From assembly GCA_964547525.1 (NCBI GenBank), contig CAZJOD010000066.1:1-18659 (forward strand): a stretch of 18,659 nucleotides of DNA, read 5' to 3'. The notes beneath the pieces are model-generated. The model made no database searches. It was not told the DNA's origin and saw only the letters and a program-made list of their open reading frames with translations. A program made the translations under genes and the position numbers. Positions 8,336 to 15,945 of this stretch are shown here, in pieces (the stretch's first letter is position 1; every line of letters starts with the position of its first letter). Origin of the DNA: CAZJOD01 sp964547525. Its GTDB lineage: Bacteria > Bacillota > Clostridia > JAAYHZ01.

Positions 8336-9664
8336 ATGGAAAAACTTGCGATTTTAGGCGGTGAAAAGGCTGTTAAAACAGATGTTGAAGATATTTTTAC
8401 GTGGCCTATTATCACTGACGAAGATAGAAATGCCGTTTTAGATGTATTAAACGACAGATCTATGTCCGATACCGGTGTAACAAAGAAATTTGAAGATGAA
8501 TTTGCATCATGGATCGGAAAAAAATACGCTTTGGGGTTCAACAACGGTACATCGGCTTTACAGGCGGCTATGCATGCGGTTGGAATAGGCAAAGGCGATG
8601 AACTTATCTGTCAAAGTAATACATACTGGGCATCGTGTCTGCCTTGTTTTTCGCTTAGGGCTACCGTTGTATTTGCAGATATAGAACGAAATACATTATG
8701 TATAGATCCTAAAGATATAGAACACAGAATCTCTGAAGATACAAAGGCAATCATGGCCGTACATTATAACGGTTATCCCACACCAATGGATGAAATATTA
8801 AAAATTGCAGAAAAGTACGATCTAAAGGTGATTGAAGATGTATCTCATGCCCATGGTGCTTTGTATAAAGGCAAGCCTGTAGGCACATTCGGAGATGTTT
8901 CGGCTATGTCAATGATGTCCGGAAAAGCGTTTGCAGTAGGCGAAGCAGGTATGCTTGTTACTGACAACAGGGAAATATATCAAAAAGCTATTGCATTTGG
9001 CCATTATGATAGAAACAGTGATAAATATATAGATGTTGACGATTTAATCCCCTATATGGGATTGCCGTCAGGCGGATATAAATACAGAATGCACCAAATG
9101 AGTGCTGCCGTAGGCAGAGTGCAGCTAAAACATTATGACCAAAGATGTAAAGAAATACAAGACGCTATGAATTATTTTTGGGATTTATTAGAGGATGTTC
9201 CCGGAATTAAAGCTCATCGTCCGGCAAAAGGATCGAACAGTACTATGGGTGGTTGGTATAATCCCAAGGGATTATATTATGCCGAAGAACTGGGAGGATT
9301 AAATATAAATGTATATACAAAAGCATTAAACGCCGAAGGTATTAAAACTTCACCGGGAGGTAATATTCCTCTGCATACTCATAGATTGTTTCAAGACTGT
9401 GATGTCTATCATGATGGCAAACCGACCAGAATCGCATATGCCAACCGTGATGTGAGATTATTGGATAAGTCAATATATGTAGGCGAAAAAATCAATTCGT
9501 TAACCATAAAGATTCCTTGGTTTAAACGGTTCAGAAAAGAAATCATTGAAGAACACGCCGAAGCTTTCCGCAAGGTCGGAGCACAATATGAAGAGTTGTT
9601 GAAAAACGAAGAAGCCGACTCGGCAGTGAAAGGATCATGGAATTCCTTTGAAATAAGGGGATAA
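8336..9664 (+). CDS. DegT/DnrJ/EryC1/StrS-family PLP aminotransferase
   Basis: A 442-residue protein of the fold-type I family that transaminates keto-sugars and related compounds. Seen are the NNGTSAL cofactor-phosphate region (residues 69-75), the IEDVSHAHG strand with the Asp that contacts the PLP ring (about D168), and MSGKAFAVGEAG with the likely Schiff-base lysine K197. The start is set by AAGGAGG ending eight bases before the ATG at 8336; an in-frame ATG at 8297 would extend it by 13 residues through that site. No sugar dehydratase, epimerase or glycosyltransferase gene is next to it, so a nucleotide-sugar pathway is not supported by neighbours. A strong hairpin follows the gene, so it is probably transcribed alone. 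Substrate unknown. Confidence 0.88.
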   Translation: MEKLAILGGEKAVKTDVEDIFTWPIITDEDRNAVLDVLNDRSMSDTGVTKKFEDEFASWIGKKYALGFNNGTSALQAAMHAVGIGKGDELICQSNTYWASCLPCFSLRATVVFADIERNTLCIDPKDIEHRISEDTKAIMAVHYNGYPTPMDEILKIAEKYDLKVIEDVSHAHGALYKGKPVGTFGDVSAMSMMSGKAFAVGEAGMLVTDNREIYQKAIAFGHYDRNSDKYIDVDDLIPYMGLPSGGYKYRMHQMSAAVGRVQLKHYDQRCKEIQDAMNYFWDLLEDVPGIKAHRPAKGSNSTMGGWYNPKGLYYAEELGGLNINVYTKALNAEGIKTSPGGNIPLHTHRLFQDCDVYHDGKPTRIAYANRDVRLLDKSIYVGEKINSLTIKIPWFKRFRKEIIEEHAEAFRKVGAQYEELLKNEEADSAVKGSWNSFEIRG

Positions 9665-9698
9665 TGTCTCTCTAAAATAAACTACATAAACCTAAGTG

Positions 9699-9725
9699 TT
9701 AAGGGGCGGTATGATCGTCCCTTAA
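9699..9725 (+). terminator. Hairpin after the aminotransferase gene
   Basis: A 10-bp inverted repeat (TTAAGGGGCG with CGTCCCTTAA, one G-U pair, 7-base loop) lies 35 bases after the stop. The T-rich stretch (CTTTTTTG) begins only some 15 bases later, so this is a weak or atypical intrinsic terminator, or an mRNA 3'-end stabiliser. Confidence 0.5.
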
Positions 9726-9833
9726 TAAGTTATTTCATCTTTTTTGATTTACTGTTAATGCTTTCCTGTATTCATAACGCATAATATTAATATTATATCA
9801 TACTATGAATTAGACATATTGATAAACAGGTTG

Positions 9834-9860
9834 CATAATGACCCATAATGACATAATGAC
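9834..9860. repeat. Three tandem CATAATGAC copies upstream of the tRNA promoter
   Basis: CATAATGAC occurs at 9834-9842, 9844-9852 and 9852-9860, the last two sharing one base. The block ends 27 bases before the -35 box of the tRNA-Lys gene. A perfect AT palindrome ATAATATTAATATTAT (9781-9796) lies further upstream. Either could be a binding site or simple slippage; function is unknown. Confidence 0.6.
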
Positions 9861-9887
9861 ACAAGTAAAAAAATTTTCTTTAAAAAC

Positions 9888-9916
9888 TTGACACTTAACA
9901 AATTGGTGTGTATAAT
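9888..9916 (+). promoter_or_regulatory. Consensus sigma-A promoter of tRNA-Lys
   Basis: TTGACA (9888-9893) and TATAAT (9911-9916) are perfect consensus hexamers separated by 17 bases. The predicted start point is about 15 bases before the mature tRNA. An A/T-rich stretch just upstream of the -35 box (9866-9887) could act as an UP element. Confidence 0.92.
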
Positions 9917-9938
9917 TTTAACTTGTCAATCAAATTAC

Positions 9939-10014
9939 GCACCATTAGCTCAGCTGGTAGAGCACCTGACTCTTAATCAGGGTGTCCAGGGTTCGAGTCC
10001 CTGATGGTGTACCA
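9939..10014 (+). tRNA. tRNA-Lys(CTT)
   Basis: A full 76-base cloverleaf: 7-bp acceptor stem GCACCAT/ATGGTGT (with a G-U at the first pair), D-stem GCTC/GAGC, anticodon stem CCTGA/TCAGG with loop CTCTTAA (anticodon CTT, reading AAG), T-stem CAGGG/CCCTG with loop TTCGAGT, discriminator A, and an encoded CCA end. It is a single-gene unit with its own promoter and terminator. Confidence 0.97.
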
Positions 10015-10042
10015 GAGCCCGCATAAACGGGTTCTTTTTTTT
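10015..10042 (+). terminator. Intrinsic terminator of tRNA-Lys
   Basis: GAGCCCG pairs with CGGGTTC (7 bp, one G-U) around a 6-base loop, followed directly by eight T residues. It begins right after the CCA end of the tRNA. Confidence 0.93.
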
Positions 10043-10235
10043 CTCCTAATTATTTAAGTGATACATTTAAAGGTATGGTGTATAACAATTACAGTCATAT
10101 TAATCCCAAAAATGCATTATTAGTCAGATATAAATTTTTACAAAACATTGTATTAATTTTATTAATATGTTAGCATAAAACTATATTATATTATTCTTAT
10201 AATAATTTTTTACAGTATTAAGGAGCGTAAGGGTT

Positions 10236-11936
10236 ATGAAGGCATATTACGAAAAGAGAACCGTCAGTGATATAAAAGATTTGTTATACTCAAGCGAAAA
10301 GTTATTTGCTGATAATACGGCTTTCCTACATAAAAAAAATCCTAATAGTATTTATGAGAAAATAACATATCTAGAGTTTAAAAATGATGTAGATGCTTTA
10401 GGAACAGCACTTATATCTCTTGGATTAAAAGATGCACCGATTGCTGTAATGGGAGAAAATAGGTACGAATGGGATGTTTCTTACCTTGCTGTAGTTTGTG
10501 GTACAGGCAAGGTCGTTCCTATCGATAAAGAGCTTCCCGGAAACGAAATTATCAATTTGTTAAATCGTTCTAAGGCTAAAGCGATTATTTACTCCGGGAA
10601 AAAACATAAAGAAATTCAAAACGCAATTGAACAATGCTCACATGTTCAATTTTTTATTAATATGGATTCTGAAAAAGATGAAGAAAAAATAATTTCTTAT
10701 AGTAAGCTTCTGCGACAAGGATATGAATCGGTCCTAAACGGAAACCGTTATTTTATTGATGCTATTATCGATCCTGAAGCTCCTTTAATTATGTTATTCA
10801 CCTCCGGAACAACTTCAAATTCAAAAGCCGTTTTATTAAATCATAGAAATATTGTATCCAACATAATGAATATGTGTAAAGTAATCTATGCCGATGAAAA
10901 TGATGTATTCCTTTCATTCTTACCTTTACATCACACTTATGAATGCACTTGTAACTTTTTAACACCTTTATATTTAGGTGCGAAAATAGCTTTTGCCGAC
11001 GGACTTAGGTATATATCAAAAAACCTTCAAGAAGCGGGAGTTACGGTATTGATCACTGTACCGTTGTTATTAGAAGGTGTGTACTGGAAAATAATAAAAA
11101 ATGTCGAAAAACAGGGTAAAACTACTGTTTTTAATATCGCTTCGGCAGTAAACAGTATCCTTCTTAAACTGGGTATAAACATTTCGGATAAGTTGTTCAA
11201 AGATATATATGCCGCAATGGGTGGCAAATTACGGCTGGTGATAGCAGGCGCGGCGGCTTTAGATCCTATAGTAGCTAAAGGATTCTCAAAACTGGGTATA
11301 CAGTGCATACAAGGCTACGGCTTAACCGAATGCTCACCTATAGCAACGGTTGAATCGGATAAACACCATTTATTCGGTTCTACAGGATTACCTCTCCCCG
11401 GAACCGAGATTAAAATCAAAAATAAAAATGAAGACGGAATCGGTGAGATATGCATTAAGAGCCCGAGTATTATGGTGGGTTATTTGGATTCTAAAGATAA
11501 TAAAGCAGCTTTTGATGAGGAGGGATATTTTAGAACAGGTGACTTGGGTTACTTCGATAAAAAAGGTTTTCTTTTTATTTCAGGGCGTAAAAAGAATGTT
11601 ATTGTCACAAAAAACGGTAAAAATATTTTCCCGGAAGAACTGGAAAGTTTGTTATGCGCTTGCTCCTTAGTTAAAGAGTGTTTGGTATATGGTGCTATTG
11701 ACGAGATAACGGGAGACGAAACTGTCGCGGTAAAAATTGTACCTGATATTGAATACATTGCAACCGAGTTTCCTCAAGGGTTATCCGAGCAAGAACTTAC
11801 CACCATGTTAAATAACGAAGTAAAAAAAGTTAACAAATCGGTGGTAAGCTACAAAGCAGTCAAAAAAGTTGTTATACAGCAAACAGAGTTTCAAAAAACT
11901 ACAACTCATAAAATTAAGCGGTATCTTGAGACCTAG
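10236..11936 (+). CDS. AMP-forming acyl-CoA ligase (long-chain fatty acid-CoA ligase type)
   Basis: A 566-residue adenylate-forming enzyme that activates a carboxylic acid with ATP and transfers it to CoA. Motifs in order: the P-loop-like FTSGTTSNSK (about residues 188-197), YGLTECSP (361-368), YFRTGDLG with the ribose-binding Asp (431-438), the hinge ISGRKKN (448-454), and a C-terminal TTTHKIKR whose lysine (about 559) fits the adenylation lysine. Size and motif set fit long-chain fatty-acid ligases of Firmicutes. The ATG at 10236 follows AAGGAG at a spacing of about 10 bases. It appears monocistronic, and its end overlaps by 23 bases the convergent DUF4097-type gene. Fatty acid is the likely substrate by similarity, but chain length is not shown. 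Confidence 0.9.
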   Translation: MKAYYEKRTVSDIKDLLYSSEKLFADNTAFLHKKNPNSIYEKITYLEFKNDVDALGTALISLGLKDAPIAVMGENRYEWDVSYLAVVCGTGKVVPIDKELPGNEIINLLNRSKAKAIIYSGKKHKEIQNAIEQCSHVQFFINMDSEKDEEKIISYSKLLRQGYESVLNGNRYFIDAIIDPEAPLIMLFTSGTTSNSKAVLLNHRNIVSNIMNMCKVIYADENDVFLSFLPLHHTYECTCNFLTPLYLGAKIAFADGLRYISKNLQEAGVTVLITVPLLLEGVYWKIIKNVEKQGKTTVFNIASAVNSILLKLGINISDKLFKDIYAAMGGKLRLVIAGAAALDPIVAKGFSKLGIQCIQGYGLTECSPIATVESDKHHLFGSTGLPLPGTEIKIKNKNEDGIGEICIKSPSIMVGYLDSKDNKAAFDEEGYFRTGDLGYFDKKGFLFISGRKKNVIVTKNGKNIFPEELESLLCACSLVKECLVYGAIDEITGDETVAVKIVPDIEYIATEFPQGLSEQELTTMLNNEVKKVNKSVVSYKAVKKVVIQQTEFQKTTTHKIKRYLET

Positions 11937-12915
11937 CACTATTTGAATACCTATCAATATAAATATTACCCGAGGTGGTTTTGATATTAACAGCAGAGCC
12001 CCCTCCGTTTATTCTTCCTTGTAATGTTTTCTCCGATTGTTTATTAACCTTAACATCAAATCCTTGTACATTAATATTTCCTGTAACCGTCGTGGCATTC
12101 AAATCATAGGCCGCCGATGCATTAACATATAACGATATGTCTCCCGCAATACCGGTAAGCGCAATTTGGCCTCTTAATCCTGTCAGTAGTACTTCAACAG
12201 GGCCTGATACCGTTTCAACATTAACATTTCCCACATTTCCCGATATCCTTAAATTGCCCGACACCGTTGCCGATTTTATATTTTGGGTTTCGATTCGCTC
12301 TAATGAAATCACTCCGGAAGTATTTCTTGCATCTAACGTTCCCATACAAATAATATCTTTCAAAGATATGTCTCCGGAAACCGTTTGGCAAATAAAATTA
12401 TTGCATTCTATTCTTTCTGCGTTTATAAAACCTGATACCGTATTTATAATTATTTCTCTATTTATGTCATCATTCAAATAAATATCTCCGGAATATGAGT
12501 TTATTGTTAAAGCGTTTCTATAGCTGTCAGGAATGTATACATCCAATTGTAACGAACCTTTCTTTAAATCTATCCGATCTTTTCTATAACGTACTTCCAT
12601 GTTAATTCCACCCGCCCTGCCACTTAACCTAAGCGCAGGAACGTTTCTATAGTTTTCGGGAACTTGTCCGTGTAAAACCGCTTTAAATACTCCCTCTTCG
12701 CCTTTTAGCACGTTTATATTTTCTATTACCGATGTTATTTCCAACCTATCCTGATTTGTCAGTTCATTGGTTACTTCATCATAAAAATCAACGGTTACGT
12801 CATATGTCCAGTCCTCATTTACAAAATATCCCCGTAACAAAAAATATAATCCGATTGTTATTAAAATAGCTCCGAGCGCTATTGCAACTAAAATAAAATA
12901 CTTTCGATTTTTCAT
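11914..12915 (-). CDS. Membrane-anchored DUF4097-type beta-strand repeat protein
   Basis: A 333-residue protein with a short basic N-terminus, one membrane segment at residues 7-27, and an outward domain of about 300 residues. From residue 140 on there are repeated short strands of the pattern T-x-SG-x-I spaced roughly 18-22 residues apart, typical of the adhesin-like DUF4097/DUF4098 beta-helix. GGGCGG seven bases before the ATG supports the start. Members are often encoded near envelope-stress regulators; here no such partner is adjacent, the gene stands alone and its end overlaps the acyl-CoA ligase end by 23 bases in convergent orientation. Molecular function is unknown. Confidence 0.8.
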   Translation of the reverse strand: MKNRKYFILVAIALGAILITIGLYFLLRGYFVNEDWTYDVTVDFYDEVTNELTNQDRLEITSVIENINVLKGEEGVFKAVLHGQVPENYRNVPALRLSGRAGGINMEVRYRKDRIDLKKGSLQLDVYIPDSYRNALTINSYSGDIYLNDDINREIIINTVSGFINAERIECNNFICQTVSGDISLKDIICMGTLDARNTSGVISLERIETQNIKSATVSGNLRISGNVGNVNVETVSGPVEVLLTGLRGQIALTGIAGDISLYVNASAAYDLNATTVTGNINVQGFDVKVNKQSEKTLQGRINGGGSAVNIKTTSGNIYIDRYSNSARSQDTA

Positions 12916-13285
12916 ATTTATCCGCCCTTTTTACAAAATTTTACCTATATATGAATATAACCGGTTTTGCGATAATTAAAATATAAATTATAAAATTTCC
13001 GTACTTTTCGGACTCGATATAAGTTTATATAATAAACTGATTGAAATTAGGTTGATTTATTATTACGTTGGTTATTTTATAAAAAAAACAATTTAGTATC
13101 TAATCCTAAATTTATAATAATTTTACTACAATAACTCACTACCTGTAAACCTATTGGATATATTCAGTAAAGTATAAAAAAACAGAAGGTAGTACTCCTT
13201 CTGTTTCCAATATCTCCGGTAATATGTACCATGACTGATTTTTTACTTACATCATTAGATATGTATTATTTGATTACATACATTA
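12916..13285. other. AT-rich intergenic region
   Basis: These 370 bases lie between the end of the gerQ-like gene and the start of the DUF4097-type gene, both on the minus strand. They hold the gerQ-like terminator (13176-13205) and must hold the promoter of the DUF4097-type gene, but no clear -35/-10 pair was found. A small inverted repeat GTTTAT-ATA-ATAAAC sits near 13024-13038. No coding potential was seen. Confidence 0.5.
13176..13205 (-). terminator. Intrinsic terminator after the gerQ-like gene
   Basis: A perfect 9-bp inverted repeat (AACAGAAGG with CCTTCTGTT, 7-base loop) is followed on the minus strand by a run of T residues (five beyond the arm, seven in all). It lies about 80 bases after the stop of the gerQ-like gene and ends the cwlJ-gerQ unit. 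Confidence 0.88.
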
Positions 13286-14038
13286 TTAATAATATATCCT
13301 CACAAATTTGATAGAATACATATCACATAACAAGTAATCGTCTGTTTGAACCTCATTAATTATAAGGTAATCGATTCCTACATCGACCAAAATACCTTCT
13401 CTATCTATAAACATATTGGTTCCGATAAGAAATTCGATTTTTACATTTTTACCAATTTGAGTTCTCAAGAAACCTTGGGTGTATCCGATATCAGTTATCA
13501 CACCACATCTAGCTTGTAATTGGCCTGTACCTACTCCTTGCATATCCATCATATCTGCGGTCATATAAGATCCCGGAGGCAAGCTGCCGCTAGGTTGAGG
13601 ACTTGCCGGTATCATACCCGGCATGGGTACGGTAATCGAAGGACTTAATCCTGCTGCCATACCACCGTGCATCATATTATTTGATACAACCGGGCCGGTT
13701 TTTGCTCTAGGAGGTACACCCATAGGCATAGTGCCTATATCAGGCCGGGTTGAAGGAGGAATAACNNNNNNNNNNNNNNNNNNNNNNNNNNNNNNNNNNN
13801 NNNNNNNNNNNNNNNNNNNNNNNNNNNNNNNNNNNNNNNNNNNNNNNNNNNNNNNNNNNNNNNNNCCTATATTCGGTACAGGACCTCCCGGTAGAACACC
13901 TGTGTTTGGTACGGGACCTGCAGTCGGAGATACCGTAGGCTGTACATTACCTTTTCTGAATGAATTATTCTTATTGTTAATCCAATATTCATCAGCCGGC
14001 AGATTCGGTTTTTTGATCATGTCACTTTGTTCTTGCAT
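13286..14038 (-). CDS. gerQ: GerQ-like spore coat protein with Pro/Gly-rich N-terminal region (contains assembly gap)
   Basis: The last 60 or so residues share the layout of the GerQ family: a G-K-x-V/I-x-I strand, then ILVDVGIDYLIINE, then DYLLCDMYSIKFV, comparable with the G-R/x-D-x-I-I-I ... Y-L-L ... Y-x-x-V pattern of Bacillus GerQ. It directly follows a cwlJ gene, as gerQ does in Bacillus, where GerQ is crosslinked into the coat and is needed for CwlJ to be located there. The N-terminal region is rich in Pro, Gly, Met and Val with repeated GPVPN-like units. A run of 100 Ns lies inside it, so true length and sequence are unknown, though the frame agrees on both sides. The ATG at 14038 is preferred over a GTG at 14053, since the GGTGTGGTG stretch lies just before it. 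No signal peptide. Confidence 0.7.
   Translation of the reverse strand: MQEQSDMIKKPNLPADEYWINNKNNSFRKGNVQPTVSPTAGPVPNTGVLPGGPVPNIXXXXXXXXXXXXXXXXXXXXXXXXXXXXXXXXXXVIPPSTRPDIGTMPMGVPPRAKTGPVVSNNMMHGGMAAGLSPSITVPMPGMIPASPQPSGSLPPGSYMTADMMDMQGVGTGQLQARCGVITDIGYTQGFLRTQIGKNVKIEFLIGTNMFIDREGILVDVGIDYLIINEVQTDDYLLCDMYSIKFVRIYY
13766..13865. other. Assembly gap (100 Ns)
   Basis: Exactly 100 N characters, the usual placeholder for a gap of unknown size. It falls in the Pro/Gly-rich part of the gerQ-like gene, next to near-repeated DNA (compare 13866-13893 with 13900-13921), so a tandem repeat probably stopped the assembler. Confidence 0.97.
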
Positions 14039-14100
14039 ATTATTACACCACACCTTTTAAAAAATTATGTATATTATGATAAATGCGTATTGTTTATAGA

Positions 14101-14541
14101 CTAGGTTTGAGCATACAAAGGTGTTGCATTGTAAAAGCAATGGTCGTTAATTCTTGTGTAAAACACCCCGGTTCTGTTTCTTGGAAAATATGTTTCGCAG
14201 TTCGGACTAAAAGGATTATAATACCATAAGCAATCGTTTACACCCCAATATGTATTTCCCGCTAAAGCCCAATCCGCAATATCATAATGTATTTGTTCAG
14301 GAGACATATTATAAATATTTTGCGGGTTATCTTGCCCTGCAACTCGTGTCATCATGCAAGTGAATTGATAAGGTTGTTGTAACACTTTGATCAGGTCACC
14401 TTGCCCGATACGCAGATATTCCCCGTAAGCCACATGAACTCTGTTCATACATATAGTCGCAACGGCCTTCATGCCGGCTTCACCTTCGCCTTCCGCTTCG
14501 CATCTTATAATTCTAGCTAACATTTCTCTTGCCGATAACAA
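14101..14541 (-). CDS. cwlJ: CwlJ-type spore cortex-lytic cell wall hydrolase
   Basis: A 146-residue protein made only of the SleB/CwlJ catalytic domain (Hydrolase_2). It lacks the signal peptide and peptidoglycan-binding domain of SleB, and its length is close to that of Bacillus CwlJ (about 142). The conserved CEAEGEGEAG start of the domain contains the expected catalytic Glu, and the CLWYYNP and DHCFYNA segments match the family ends. CwlJ degrades muramic-lactam cortex peptidoglycan during germination. Translation probably starts at a TTG at 14541 because AAGGGG lies eight bases upstream; the first ATG, six codons later, has no ribosome binding site at proper distance. It is followed after about 60 bases by the gerQ-like gene. 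Expression in the mother cell is expected from the family, but no clear SigE or SigK box was identified. Confidence 0.88.
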   Translation of the reverse strand: MLSAREMLARIIRCEAEGEGEAGMKAVATICMNRVHVAYGEYLRIGQGDLIKVLQQPYQFTCMMTRVAGQDNPQNIYNMSPEQIHYDIADWALAGNTYWGVNDCLWYYNPFSPNCETYFPRNRTGVFYTRINDHCFYNATPLYAQT

Positions 14542-14633
14542 TATAATCGCCCCTTAATATGATTAATTTACATAATATATTATTCGCTGCTCAGATTGAT
14601 GTTACAAAAATTCATCCGTTTTTCTATGATAAT

Positions 14634-14661
14634 AAAAAAAGGTTAAGCTTAAAGCCCAACC
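14634..14661 (-). terminator. Intrinsic terminator after spmB
   Basis: On the minus strand GGTTGGGC pairs with GCTTAACC (8 bp with two G-U pairs, 5-base loop), followed by seven T residues. It separates the spmAB unit from cwlJ. Confidence 0.88.
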
Positions 14662-14721
14662 CGTCTAATTACTATTATCAGTATGTATCATATTTCTATT
14701 TAATCCGATAAATTTGTCAAC

Positions 14722-15234
14722 TCATCCAAACAGTAAATTGCAAGTGAAAAATGATATCAATACACAAGCTATATCGGCAGTTAGTGCAACAGGTATAAGA
14801 TAACCGGTATTCCTAACCTTTGTAACACCAAAGTATACAGCAATAACATAAAATGTGGTCTCGGTAGATCCCATCATTACACATGCCAATTTACCCACAA
14901 AGGAATCTGCTCCGTATTCACGCATTATGTTTGATACAAGTGTTAAAGATCCGGTTCCCGATATCGGTTTTAAAACTGCCAACGGCATTATCTCCGCAGG
15001 GAGTCCTATAAAATCGGAGACCGGGCTTATGGCGTAAACTAACAGCTCCATAGCGCCTGAAGCCTTAAACATACCTATGGCAACTATCAACCCCACTAAA
15101 GTGGGAACCAGTTTTATCGCAGTTTTCAATCCTATCTCGGCACCTTGGGTGAAAACCTCGAATACTTTAAGGCTTTTACTCAAGCCCACTGCAACGGCTG
15201 TTAACAGTATTAGCGGCACTACGTACATGGACAT
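14722..15234 (-). CDS. spmB: Spore maturation protein B
   Basis: A 170-residue hydrophobic protein with several membrane segments and a Gate (nucleoside-recognition-like) domain. The stretch KPISGTGSLTLV followed by GSTETTFYVIAVYFG is highly typical of SpmB. In Bacillus, SpmA and SpmB together are needed for full core dehydration and heat resistance of spores. It begins eight bases after the stop of spmA, with GGGG of the spmA end near its start, and is followed by a strong terminator, so spmA-spmB form a two-gene operon. Confidence 0.95.
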   Translation of the reverse strand: MSMYVVPLILLTAVAVGLSKSLKVFEVFTQGAEIGLKTAIKLVPTLVGLIVAIGMFKASGAMELLVYAISPVSDFIGLPAEIMPLAVLKPISGTGSLTLVSNIMREYGADSFVGKLACVMMGSTETTFYVIAVYFGVTKVRNTGYLIPVALTADIACVLISFFTCNLLFG

Positions 15235-15242
15235 ATTATTTA

Positions 15243-15830
15243 TTACCCCATTTTGTTTCTCCTTTGTGATTCTATAATTTTACACAATAAAATACCCGTT
15301 ATTAATGTTAAAAAAGATACTATCCATATAGGGACAATGACATCATACGGATTTGTAGCTCCCGCTCCATACCTTAAAGAAATAACCGACCCGGGAATTA
15401 ATTGAAACGAGCATGTATTTATAACTATAAACAACTTCATTGATTCGGATGCATTCGGGGAAGGGTTTATACGGTCCAGTTCCTTCATAGCTTCTAATCC
15501 TAGAGGAGTTGCCGCGTTTCCCATACCAAGGACATTAGCACAAATATTCATAACTATTTTCTCTTTGGCTTTTTCCTCCTTCCGAAGTTTTGGAAATAAA
15601 ATATTTATGACCGGTGCTATTATCTCCGATAAACCTTTTATAGCCGAAGACTTTTCCAATATTGCGGAAATACCCATCCAAAAACACATCATACCTGTTA
15701 AACTCAAAACAACATTGATAGCGGTTTGCGCCGATTCTAAAATACTTGCCGACACTTCCGCCGTCTTACCCGATATAAATCCCACGATTATACTTATTAT
15801 CATTAATGCGGCCCAAATATAATTTAACAT
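15243..15830 (-). CDS. spmA: Spore maturation protein A
   Basis: A 195-residue membrane protein, normal length for SpmA. The segment NVLGMGNAATPLGLEAM and the later NTCSFQLIPGSVISLR are family hallmarks, and the protein contains a Gate domain. The ATG follows AGGTGATGAG on the minus strand. It is the first gene of the spmAB operon and is divergent from the methyltransferase gene, with about 115 bases between the two starts. The encoded pair acts in membranes of the developing spore; its transported substance is not firmly known. Confidence 0.95.
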   Translation of the reverse strand: MLNYIWAALMIISIIVGFISGKTAEVSASILESAQTAINVVLSLTGMMCFWMGISAILEKSSAIKGLSEIIAPVINILFPKLRKEEKAKEKIVMNICANVLGMGNAATPLGLEAMKELDRINPSPNASESMKLFIVINTCSFQLIPGSVISLRYGAGATNPYDVIVPIWIVSFLTLITGILLCKIIESQRRNKMG

Positions 15831-15909
15831 CTCATCACCTTTATAAAATTATGTGCCTTTTTTACAAAATATTCATTTTCCCGGACATGTTTTTTTAGAT
15901 AAAAATCAC

Positions 15910-15939
15910 TTTTCATACATTTACCTGATATGCTATACT
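15910..15939 (+). promoter_or_regulatory. Extended -10 promoter placing transcription start at the ATG
   Basis: TGCTATACT (15931-15939) is an extended -10 element with TATACT, and TTTTCA (15910-15915) is a fair -35 box at 18-base spacing. The usual start distance of about seven bases would put +1 at the ATG of the methyltransferase gene (15946). Confidence 0.55.
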
Positions 15940-15945
15940 GTCTTC

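Noticed and set aside
12137..12481. Plus-strand open frame of 114 codons opposite the DUF4097-type gene.
   Set aside because: No ribosome binding site or recognisable domain; the regular pattern comes from the repeats of the minus-strand protein.
13623..14060. Plus-strand open frame of 145 codons across the N gap.
   Set aside because: It is antisense to the gerQ-like gene, its middle is unknown sequence, and its Gly/Pro-rich text mirrors the repeats of the real gene.
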